5,443 nt of DNA from Brevundimonas sp. (GTDB taxonomy: Bacteria; Pseudomonadota; Alphaproteobacteria; Caulobacterales; Caulobacteraceae), in contig NZ_JAVHLH010000197.1 in NCBI RefSeq assembly GCF_031082345.1, positions 1 to 5,443 on the forward strand, in the 5' to 3' direction. Of the stretch, positions 1-5,443 are shown one piece after another. The notes under the pieces are model-generated. The model was not told the origin of the DNA, did not search any database, and saw only the letters and a list, made by a program, of their open reading frames with translations. Made by a program: the position numbers and the translations under genes. Numbering within the stretch: the stretch's first letter is position 1; each line of letters begins with the position of its first letter.

Positions 1-32
1 GGCGGCGGCGGCGGCGGGGGCGGCGGCGGCGG
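1..32. repeat. GGC/CCG trinucleotide run encoding polyproline
   Basis: The left edge is a near-perfect GGC repeat on the plus strand, interrupted by one GGG at 18-20. On the minus strand it reads as CCG proline codons with one CCC. It is in frame with the lipoprotein gene, so it is best seen as coding sequence. Such a run could still vary in length by slippage. Its full extent is cut by the window edge. Confidence 0.8.
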
Positions 33-134
33 GATGTAGGCCGGCTCCTGCTCCTGGAGAATCGAACAGGCCGTCATCGGCGCCGCGGCCAGCGCCGTCA
101 GCACCAGCAACAGAACGATCCGCCACCGCTTCAT
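1..134 (-). CDS. Proline-rich probable lipoprotein, 3' end beyond window
   Basis: The visible 44 codons begin MKRWRIVLLLVL, a basic start followed by a hydrophobic stretch to about residue 18. Then comes P-M-T-A-C, an acceptable but not ideal lipobox with Cys23 as the candidate lipidated residue. A short S-I-L-Q-E-Q-E-P-A-Y-I segment leads into ten consecutive Pro codons, and an eleventh (CC-) is cut at the edge. This fits a small exported lipoprotein with an extended polyproline stalk; the function is unknown. ATG at 134 is chosen because it gives a compact signal peptide. An in-frame ATG at 149 overlaps the stop of the upstream oxidase gene (ATGA) and would add M-K-G-G-G. Either way the gene is translationally linked to the oxidase. 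A polyproline run usually needs EF-P for efficient translation. The rest of the protein is not visible, so this could be the N-terminus of something larger. Confidence 0.72.
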   Translation of the reverse strand, partial: MKRWRIVLLLVLTALAAAPMTACSILQEQEPAYIPPPPPPPPPP

Positions 135-145
135 GCCCCCGCCCT

Positions 146-1468
146 TCATGCCCAGCGCGTCTCCGTCAGCGTCAGCGTCAGTTCGATCCATTCCGCCCGC
201 GCGTCCGGCCGCGCCAGCTCCGGCGCCAGGTCCTCCGCGAACACCGTCACCGCCGCCGCTCCGTCGCCCGAGGCCAGCAGGTTCAGGACCTCTTCCCCGA
301 ACCGGAACGGCAGCACATAGGGCCCGCGATGCCCCGCGTGCCCCTCCCCCGACTCCGGAATGTGCACGAAGGTCGGCGACGACCCCAGCGACCGCTCGCG
401 CCCGTCGCAGGTCAGGCGGATCTCCAGCGACCGGTCCTCCAGCGCCGCCTCCCGCGCATAGGCCACCGACCCCTCGCCCGCGATCATCAGGGTGTCGTCA
501 GCCTCGCGCATCCGCGCCACGGCGTCGTCGGGCAGGACCAGCGTCACCCGCCCCGCGCCCGCCGCCTGGGCCCGCACGGTCCAGCTCTGCCCGCCCGTCG
601 GGACCCGCCGCGTCGCCCCCGGCGGCCCCTCCTCCGGCACGCTGAACACCGGGAACGGATACAGCCGGTCATAGTCGTAGCCCAGCGGCCGCGTCTCCAG
701 CGTCCCGCCGACCGGCAGCTCGCCGACCAGCCGCCCCTCGACATCGACGAAGCCGGTCACCGTCCGCGCGGTCCAGTCGGCCGGATACAGATCCTTGCCC
801 CGGTTGCGATGCCAGGTCGCCCACACCCGGTCGACATTGCTGTGATGCAGCCAGAACATCGCGTCCCGCGCCGAGGTCCGCGGATGCCGCATGGCCCCGC
901 CGATCAGCTGGTGGATGTGGTTGTGGCCATAGCCCTCGACCATCCCCGCCCCCTCCGGCAGCTTGCCGCAGAAGGTCTCGAACCCGTCCGAGGCCAGCTT
1001 CGCCGTATAGGACGACTCCGCCCACCGCGCCTCGGCGAAGTCCAGCGTCTCCACCCCCCGCGCCCGCTCGCGCTCGTACAGGGGCGAGTCGCGGTCCGTC
1101 ACCCACTCCGGCAGGAAACGGTGCTCCTGCCAGTCCCAATAGGGCATGGCGAAGGTGTCGTGCCCGGTCAGCCGGGCCACGATCCGCTCCATATGGACCA
1201 GCTGCTGCCGGTGCCACGGCAGAAACAGGCCGTTGTTGTGCTGGGAGTCGCGGTGATGGATCTGGGTCTGGCGGGCCCAGGACAGGCCGTCGTTGCGCCG
1301 CTTCATGATCCTGGCGGCCTCGCTGAAGGCTGCGACGTCGTCGCTGGTCGCCGTCAGCCCGCCCGCGCCCTTGCGGATGCGCACCGGCGTCTGGGCGCCC
1401 GCGACGCCCGTCCCCACAATCGCCGCGGCCGCCCCTCCGGCCAGCGCCGCGCGCCGGTTCACCCTCAT
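146..1468 (-). CDS. Exported plant-type polyphenol oxidase / tyrosinase
   Basis: This is a 440-residue type-3 copper oxidase, predicted to hydroxylate monophenols and oxidise o-diphenols to quinones. A Tat-like signal (NRRAALAG, residues 4-11) ends near A-G-A25|Q. The CuA site fits the tyrosinase signature exactly: H77-x4-F-L-P-W-H86-R-x2-L-x3-E94, with H71 the likely first ligand. CuB shows H182-N-H-I-H186 and D202-A-M-F-W-L-H-H209-S-N-V-D213. Glu178, four residues before H182, matches the water-keeper Glu, and Asn183 follows H182. Residues about 227-272 resemble the plant DWL domain (A-D-W, then L-G-Y-D-Y, the Y-x-Y motif). Residues about 305-438 resemble the KFDV domain (F-V-H-I-P, then E-V-L-N-L-L, then A-V-T-V-F). 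The only cysteines are 167 and 354, so the Cys-His thioether of plant enzymes is absent. The start is fixed by an in-frame TGA directly before the ATG. The Shine-Dalgarno is weak and G-rich. Copper probably loads before Tat export. Confidence 0.93.
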   Translation of the reverse strand: MRVNRRAALAGGAAAAIVGTGVAGAQTPVRIRKGAGGLTATSDDVAAFSEAARIMKRRNDGLSWARQTQIHHRDSQHNNGLFLPWHRQQLVHMERIVARLTGHDTFAMPYWDWQEHRFLPEWVTDRDSPLYERERARGVETLDFAEARWAESSYTAKLASDGFETFCGKLPEGAGMVEGYGHNHIHQLIGGAMRHPRTSARDAMFWLHHSNVDRVWATWHRNRGKDLYPADWTARTVTGFVDVEGRLVGELPVGGTLETRPLGYDYDRLYPFPVFSVPEEGPPGATRRVPTGGQSWTVRAQAAGAGRVTLVLPDDAVARMREADDTLMIAGEGSVAYAREAALEDRSLEIRLTCDGRERSLGSSPTFVHIPESGEGHAGHRGPYVLPFRFGEEVLNLLASGDGAAAVTVFAEDLAPELARPDARAEWIELTLTLTETRWA

Positions 1469-1492
1469 TCAGAACGCCCCCCGCTCCCCACA

Positions 1493-1510
1493 GCCGACGC
1501 GAGCGCCGGC
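1493..1510 (-). other. GC-rich stem-loop upstream of oxidase gene
   Basis: On the minus strand GCCGGCG-CTCG-CGTCGGC can fold into a 7-bp stem with one G-U pair and a four-base loop. It lies in the 57-base gap between the small membrane-protein gene and the oxidase gene, about 24 bases before the oxidase ATG. No T-run follows it, so it is not a standard intrinsic terminator. It could be an mRNA-stability or attenuation element, or a chance fold in GC-rich DNA. Confidence 0.3.
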
Positions 1511-1525
1511 CTCAACCGCAAGCTT

Positions 1526-2047
1526 TCACGACTCCGCGGCCGGTGTCGAGGCGTCGGGGTCGCCTTGGCCGATGAACCGGGCCCGCCGGGCCGCGTCCCA
1601 CGCCTCGCGAATCCCCTGCCGGGGCTGGTCGACGGCGAAGACCGCCAGCTGCGCCACCCACACCTCCGACAGCTGCCGCACCGTTTCCGGGACCCAGCCC
1701 GGCGGCTGTTGCCGCGCCCAGTTCAGCGGCGACGCGGCGTTGAACACCAGCAGGAAGGCCGCGGCCGTCATCACCGCCCGGCTGGTCCAGCGCCGGTCCC
1801 GCGCCGCCACGCCCTCGTCGTCCAGCGGCGGCGCGGGCGGAAAGGCGAACCGGCCCAGGGCCACCAGGGCGTTCTCGCGTGTCGGCAGGTCGTGGGCGTC
1901 GGCCGTCTCGATCCAGTCGCTGGGCGGATCGGGCTCCGGCGCCGCCGGGGCAGCCACGCTCTCGGCCAGCGGCGGGAATGGCGACTCGGCCTGACGCACC
2001 GGGAACGGCTCCAGCGGGATCGGCGGCTCGTCGCGATAGTTCGTCAT
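1526..2047 (-). CDS. Single-span membrane protein of unknown function in O-acylation cassette
   Basis: I do not recognise a family for this 173-residue protein. Residues 1-80 are rich in Pro, Glu and Asp and look disordered. A basic patch (R83, R85, R86, R90) precedes one hydrophobic span at about 91-106. This predicts a cytoplasmic N-terminus and a periplasmic C-terminal part of about 65 residues. That part starts N-W-A-R-Q-Q-P-P-G-W, continues into amphipathic helices (E-T-V-R-Q-L-S-E-V-W, then P-R-Q-G-I-R-E-A-W), and ends in a polar tail. It has no catalytic motif. The gene follows the MBOAT stop by 15 bases and has the strongest ribosome-binding site in the window, which fixes the start. 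Its position suggests an accessory role, such as an anchor or adaptor between the MBOAT protein and the periplasmic SGNH proteins. That role is inference from context only. Confidence 0.85.
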   Translation of the reverse strand: MTNYRDEPPIPLEPFPVRQAESPFPPLAESVAAPAAPEPDPPSDWIETADAHDLPTRENALVALGRFAFPPAPPLDDEGVAARDRRWTSRAVMTAAAFLLVFNAASPLNWARQQPPGWVPETVRQLSEVWVAQLAVFAVDQPRQGIREAWDAARRARFIGQGDPDASTPAAES

Positions 2048-2048
2048 G

Positions 2049-2056
2049 CCTCCTCC
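2049..2056 (-). promoter_or_regulatory. Strong Shine-Dalgarno for the single-span membrane protein
   Basis: GGAGGAGG lies immediately upstream of the ATG at 2047, inside the 15-base gap after the MBOAT stop codon. It is the only near-consensus ribosome-binding site among the visible gene starts, and it decides this start. It suggests that this gene is translated independently of, and perhaps more strongly than, the coupled genes before it. Confidence 0.7.
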
Positions 2057-2062
2057 AACGCC

Positions 2063-3469
2063 CTAGAACTGGAAATAGATGAACGGGGCCACGCCCTCGG
2101 GCCGCACCGCCTCGACCAGCAGTATGGCCGCGCCGATCAGCAGGCCGAGGGTCAGCGACGGCGCCGTCTTCAGCCGCTCGGCCACGCCCTCGATGGCGCG
2201 CGGCGGCAGCCAGTGCATGGCCAGGCCGCCGGCGATCAGGGTCAGCATCAGCGGCGTCAGCATGACCACCGGCCCGATCCGCCCCAGCCCCTGCAGCACC
2301 TGCATGGCCAGGTCGAAACTCTCGGCCCGGAACAGGATCCAGCCCAGGCAGACGATGTGGAAGGTGACCAGCACCCCGACCACCGTCGGCAGGACTTTGC
2401 GATCTCCGAGCGCCGCGCGGAACAGCCGCTCGATCACCTGCACCCCGCCGTGCAGCGCGCCCCAGGCCAGAAAGGTCAGCGCCGCCCCGTGCCACAGCCC
2501 GCCCAGCACCATGGTGATGAAGACGTTGATGCAGCTGGAGATCAGCCCCTTCCGCCCGCCGCCCAGCGGCACATACAGATAGTCCCGCAGCCAGCTGGAC
2601 AGGCTGATATGCCAGCGCCGCCAGAAGGCCTGCATCGACGACGCCCGGTACGGCTGGTCGAAATTGCGCGGGAAGGAATAGCCCAGCAGCGCCGCCAGCC
2701 CGATCGCCATGTCCGAATAGGCCGAGAAGTCGCAATAGATCTGAACCGCATAGCCATAGACGCCCGCGGCGATGTCCACCGCCCCGAAGGCGGTGGGGTC
2801 GAAGAACACCGGATCGACCAGGTTCACCGACAACTCCGACGCGATCACCGTCTTCTTGAACAGGCCCCAGACGATCAGCAGCAGGCCGTGGGTGGCCATC
2901 ACCCGCGTCAGCCGCGGCGTCCGGTCGAACTGCGGCAGCAGGTCCGAGGCCCGCACGATCGGCCCCGCCACCAGATGCGGGAAGAAGCTCATCAGCAGCA
3001 TGACGTCGAGCAGGCTCCTGGCCGCCGGCGTCTTCCCGCGATGCACGTCGACGACGTAGCTGATGCCCTGGAAGGTGAAGAAGGAAATCCCCACCGGCAG
3101 CACGATCTGCAGCAGCGGCAGGTCCCGCTCCCAGCCGAATTGCGCCAGCAGGTCGCCCGCCTGTTCGACGAAGAAGCCGTAGTATTTGAAGAAGCCGAGG
3201 ATCAGCAGATTGACCGCCACGCCCAGGCCGACCAGCCAGCCGGTCCTGCCGCCTCGCTCCCGGGACCGCGCGATCAGCGCCGCCACGCCCCAGTTCAGGA
3301 TCGCCGAGGCGATCAGCAGGCCGACGAAGCGCCAGTCCCACTGGGCGTAGAAGAACCAGCTGGCCAGCAGCAGGAATAGCTTGCGCCGCCCGTTCTCGCG
3401 ATCCAGCGACCAGGCGGTGAAATAGACGATCAGGAAGAAGACGCCGAACGCCAGCGTGGGGAACAGCAT
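2063..3469 (-). CDS. MBOAT-family O-acyltransferase, AlgI/PatA-like
   Basis: This is a 468-residue polytopic inner-membrane protein, typical in length for AlgI-type acyltransferases that pass acetyl groups to periplasmic glycans. Hydrophobic segments run from the N-terminus (L-F-P-T-L-A-F-G-V-F-F) to about residue 455. Family hallmarks include L-P-V-G-I-S-F-F-T-F-Q at 124-134, F-P-H-L-V-A-G-P-I at 163-171, Y-C-D-F-S-A-Y-S-D at 245-253, and F-W-R-R-W-H287-I-S-L-S followed by L-R-D-Y-L-Y-V-P-L-G-G. The catalytic histidine is H327 in G-G-L-W-H-G-A-A. The C-terminal F-I-Y-F-Q-F is also characteristic, so the protein appears complete. Its ATG directly abuts the TAG of the preceding SGNH gene with no spacer; GGGGAG at 3480-3485 may serve as ribosome-binding site. 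Partnering with SGNH proteins fits export of acyl groups, probably acetyl. The acceptor could be an exopolysaccharide, a lipopolysaccharide or peptidoglycan, and the sequence does not say which. Confidence 0.95.
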   Translation of the reverse strand: MLFPTLAFGVFFLIVYFTAWSLDRENGRRKLFLLLASWFFYAQWDWRFVGLLIASAILNWGVAALIARSRERGGRTGWLVGLGVAVNLLILGFFKYYGFFVEQAGDLLAQFGWERDLPLLQIVLPVGISFFTFQGISYVVDVHRGKTPAARSLLDVMLLMSFFPHLVAGPIVRASDLLPQFDRTPRLTRVMATHGLLLIVWGLFKKTVIASELSVNLVDPVFFDPTAFGAVDIAAGVYGYAVQIYCDFSAYSDMAIGLAALLGYSFPRNFDQPYRASSMQAFWRRWHISLSSWLRDYLYVPLGGGRKGLISSCINVFITMVLGGLWHGAALTFLAWGALHGGVQVIERLFRAALGDRKVLPTVVGVLVTFHIVCLGWILFRAESFDLAMQVLQGLGRIGPVVMLTPLMLTLIAGGLAMHWLPPRAIEGVAERLKTAPSLTLGLLIGAAILLVEAVRPEGVAPFIYFQF

Positions 3470-4762
3470 CTAGTCCGCGCTCCCCGCTTCGGACTTCGGC
3501 GCCGCCTTCCATGCGTCATAGGCGGCCAGCAGATCCCCGGCCAGCATCCCGCCGATCCAGTCGGCCCCGGCGCCGGTGAAATGCACCCGGTCGCCGCGCA
3601 CATGGGGCTCGGCCATTAACGCCAGCCGGTCCGCTGAACAGTCGCCGCCCATCCGCCCATGCCAGTCCCAGAACGCCACACCCATGTCGGCGGCGACCCG
3701 TCCCTGCACGTCCCGGACCACCGCCAGCGACGGCGGCGGGGCGCGCAGCCCGTCGGCGCTGCAGCCGCCTTCGACCCCGCTCCGCAGTCCGTCCGGGGCC
3801 CCGAGGATCATCAGCGCGGCGCCCGGGGCGCGAAGCCGCAGGCGTTCGATCTGCCCGCGCAGCAGGCCCTCGTAGGCGACGGGGTCCAGCGCGTCGTCGA
3901 AACCCTCGTTCGTCCCGTAGGCCAGGATGATCAGGTCCGGCCGCCACTCCGCCAGTTCGTCGATGACGACTTCCTCGGTGCGGGCCGCCAGATCGGCCAG
4001 GGTCGCGCCCACCATGCCCAGGTTGGAGACCACGACCCCCGGGCCACGCTTCGTCAGGCGGATGTGATCCAGCTTCACCAGCGGCCGGTCCGGGTCGACG
4101 GCGCGCGCGATCAGCTCACCCGACGCCGTGACGGGCCGCACCCCGCCGCATGAGAGCCACCAGCCCCGGCGTTCGGGCTCCACCTCCCAGGTCTCGTCCT
4201 CGTCCGACAGGATCACGCCCCAGGGCGCTTCCCAGCACAGCCGGATTTCCGTCGCCTCCAGCCGCGCGTCGAGCCGCAACGTCAGCCGACTGTCGGCCTC
4301 GGTGTCGAGGGCCCACACATTGGTCAGGCCGACCGGAAAGGGTTCGAAGCCCGGATAGGTCAGCGGCGCGGGGGTGATCCGCCAGTCGGTCGGCGTCACC
4401 TCGACCTGCATCGGCGAATAACCCTCGTGAGGCACGCCGGGCGGCAGGACCCCGCGCCCGCCGTCGCCGAAGCGCGCCTGCAGCACCGCCCTCGTCTTGC
4501 CGGTGATGCGGTCGCCGGCCGTGTGGCTGTCGCCGAGCTGCAGGATATGGACGGGCCGGTCCGGCGTCCCCGCCTCGGTCGCCGCCAGGGCTTCGAACAG
4601 GCTGTTCAGGGCCTCCGCCTGGCACAGGCCGGATGGACACACGCCGCCGCCCGGTTCCGGCGCGGCCATGGCCACATAGGGCGTCTGGGCGGAGGCGGGA
4701 GAGACGCCTGTGCACGCCGCCCCCAGAAGACCGGAAATCAGCGCCGCGAGCGCCGCCCTCAC
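3470..4762 (-). CDS. Exported SGNH/GDSL-family acyltransferase or esterase
   Basis: This 430-residue protein has a Sec-type signal peptide (hydrophobic about 3-16, likely cleavage S-P-A-S-A25|Q). All SGNH catalytic blocks are present: L-G-D-S79-H-T-A-G-D (Ser nucleophile), S-N-L-G-M-V-G252-A-T-L (oxyanion Gly), A-Y-G-T-N285-E (Asn), and D391-R-V-H394 (Asp and His). Between blocks I and II lies a long insertion (about 105-245) with beta-like alternation, which may bind glycan as the inserted domains of some peptidoglycan O-acetylesterases do. Six cysteines (42, 47, 176, 205, 334, 375) after the signal peptide would suit periplasmic disulfides. GTG at 4762 is the only start preserving the signal peptide. 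It lies 2 bases after the upstream stop with no clear Shine-Dalgarno, implying coupling. Next to an MBOAT gene it is probably the periplasmic acyltransferase, AlgX/PatB-like in role; an esterase is the alternative. Confidence 0.88.
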   Translation of the reverse strand: MRAALAALISGLLGAACTGVSPASAQTPYVAMAAPEPGGGVCPSGLCQAEALNSLFEALAATEAGTPDRPVHILQLGDSHTAGDRITGKTRAVLQARFGDGGRGVLPPGVPHEGYSPMQVEVTPTDWRITPAPLTYPGFEPFPVGLTNVWALDTEADSRLTLRLDARLEATEIRLCWEAPWGVILSDEDETWEVEPERRGWWLSCGGVRPVTASGELIARAVDPDRPLVKLDHIRLTKRGPGVVVSNLGMVGATLADLAARTEEVVIDELAEWRPDLIILAYGTNEGFDDALDPVAYEGLLRGQIERLRLRAPGAALMILGAPDGLRSGVEGGCSADGLRAPPPSLAVVRDVQGRVAADMGVAFWDWHGRMGGDCSADRLALMAEPHVRGDRVHFTGAGADWIGGMLAGDLLAAYDAWKAAPKSEAGSAD

Positions 4763-4764
4763 GG

Positions 4765-5443
4765 TCAGCCCGCGGACGGGAGGGCCGCCGGGGCTGCGGC
4801 GGGCCGGTCCAGCCCGGCGTCCCGCTTCAGCCGCTCCGCCACCGGACCGCTCATGCGCAGATAGCCGGCCATCGACATGTGGATGCCGTCGTTGGCCCGC
4901 ATCAGCACCTTGCGGCCGCTGTCGTTGGGCAGATAGGCCTCGTAGCCCCCCTCCCCGTTCGAGGTCAGGGCGGTGGTCTCCAGATACGGCACGCCCAGGG
5001 CCCGCATCCGCGCCTCGACCACCTCGTTGATCAGGGCCATCCGCCCGTCGAACCGGGCGCTCTTCATCCGCGGCAGCCCGACCCAGTAGACCGCCACGTC
5101 ACGGCTGCGCAGCATGGCCACCAGGTTGTCGATCCGCGTCGCATAGGCGGCCTTCCAGCCCTCGGTGCCGAAATGGTGGATCACCCCGTCCAGGCTGATG
5201 CCCTGGGCGTCATTGGTCCCGAACAGGATCACCGCCACATCGATCGGCGTCTCCCCGATCTGACGCTGCGTCTTGGCCTGGATGTCGACGTAGTCGTAAC
5301 GCGACAGGCCGGTCGAGACCTCCGAGAATTTGGTCACCGTGACCTTCGGCTCGTCGCGCAGGTCGCGGTAAAGGCCGGTATAGAGGCCGTCGGCCATCGA
5401 ATCCCCGAACACCCCGATCCGCAGCGGGCCCTGCGCCAGCCGC
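4765..5443 (-). CDS. DUF459-type SGNH hydrolase, 5' end beyond window
   Basis: The frame is open to the right edge, so the true start and any signal peptide or membrane anchor lie outside; 225 residues are visible. Numbering from the first visible codon, the blocks are I-G-V-F-G-D-S15-M-A-D-G-L, S-T-G45-L-S-R, I-L-F-G-T-N77-D-A-Q, and A-N-D185-G-I-H188-M-S. The motifs S-T-G-L plus G-T-N-D-A-Q, the W-V-G-L-P-R-M strand and the Y-x-x-R-I-D helix are typical of DUF459. A GTG at 5412 lies only three residues before the catalytic G-D-S, so it is not a plausible start. The tail is Ala/Pro-rich (R-P-A-A-A-P-A-A-L-P-S-A-G). It is the first visible gene of the cassette and, like the next gene, probably acts on acyl groups of a cell-envelope glycan. 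Members of this family are poorly characterised, so transferase versus esterase is open. Confidence 0.9.
   Translation of the reverse strand, partial: RLAQGPLRIGVFGDSMADGLYTGLYRDLRDEPKVTVTKFSEVSTGLSRYDYVDIQAKTQRQIGETPIDVAVILFGTNDAQGISLDGVIHHFGTEGWKAAYATRIDNLVAMLRSRDVAVYWVGLPRMKSARFDGRMALINEVVEARMRALGVPYLETTALTSNGEGGYEAYLPNDSGRKVLMRANDGIHMSMAGYLRMSGPVAERLKRDAGLDRPAAAPAALPSAG

Noticed and set aside
1..33. The GGC run as a CRISPR or non-coding satellite repeat
   Set aside because: There are no spacers, and the run is in frame as proline codons of the lipoprotein gene.
1493..1510. The stem-loop as a rho-independent terminator
   Set aside because: No T-rich run follows the stem on the minus strand; the next bases are TGTGGGGAG.
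329..3379. A very long plus-strand open frame of about 1016 codons
   Set aside because: It runs antisense through three well-supported genes, and its translation is a low-complexity Arg/Pro/Gln/His-rich product with no domain. Such frames are common opposite genes in GC-rich DNA.
1512..3512. A 666-codon minus-strand open frame overlapping the MBOAT gene and the single-span protein gene
   Set aside because: It is the wrong frame over the MBOAT gene, which has all family motifs in its own frame. The product is Arg/Gly/Ala-rich without recognisable features.
4718..4762. A lipobox ending at Cys17 of the 430-residue SGNH protein
   Set aside because: The residues before the Cys are L-G-A-A, which puts Gly at the position that normally holds Leu. 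A good signal-peptidase I site (A-S-A|Q) follows a few residues later, so a cleaved soluble periplasmic protein is preferred, though not proven.
5410..5412. GTG at 5412 as the start of the DUF459-type gene
   Set aside because: It leaves only three residues before the catalytic G-D-S and cuts off the first core strand. The frame stays open through the window edge, so the gene is partial.

Overview
The window is strongly GC-rich, with G or C at most third codon positions, and every gene I can support lies on the minus strand. Transcription therefore runs from the right edge to the left edge. The composition, the Tat-type signal, the Gram-negative style lipoprotein and a DUF459/MBOAT pairing suggest an alphaproteobacterium, possibly of the Caulobacter/Brevundimonas type. 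That placement is inference; no taxonomic marker is present.

The right-hand part (5443 down to 1526) is a compact four-gene cassette. In order of transcription it holds a DUF459-type SGNH protein cut by the window edge (5443-4765), a second, exported SGNH/GDSL protein of a different subtype (4762-3470), an AlgI-like MBOAT O-acyltransferase (3469-2063), and a small protein with one membrane span that I cannot assign to a family (2047-1526). The junctions are 2, 0 and 15 bases long, so co-transcription and translational coupling are very likely. By analogy with the AlgI/AlgJ/AlgX and PatA/PatB systems, the MBOAT protein would pass acyl groups (normally acetyl) across the inner membrane. The periplasmic SGNH proteins would then move them onto, or remove them from, a polysaccharide or peptidoglycan. 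The glycan itself is not identifiable here.

The left-hand part (1468 down to 1) starts 57 bases further on. It encodes an exported type-3 copper enzyme whose layout follows plant polyphenol oxidases: catalytic domain, DWL-type linker domain, and KFDV-type C-terminal domain. Its stop codon touches or nearly touches the start of a short gene that runs off the left edge. That gene encodes a probable lipoprotein with a run of at least ten prolines after its signal peptide.

All products are predicted to act in or beyond the inner membrane. The notable feature is the combination: a secreted plant-type tyrosinase and a proline-rich lipoprotein directly downstream of a surface-glycan O-acylation cassette. 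Whether they form one functional system cannot be settled from this sequence alone. No stretch over 300 bases lacks a gene, and I saw no tRNA, rRNA, CRISPR array, transposon or convincing intrinsic terminator.
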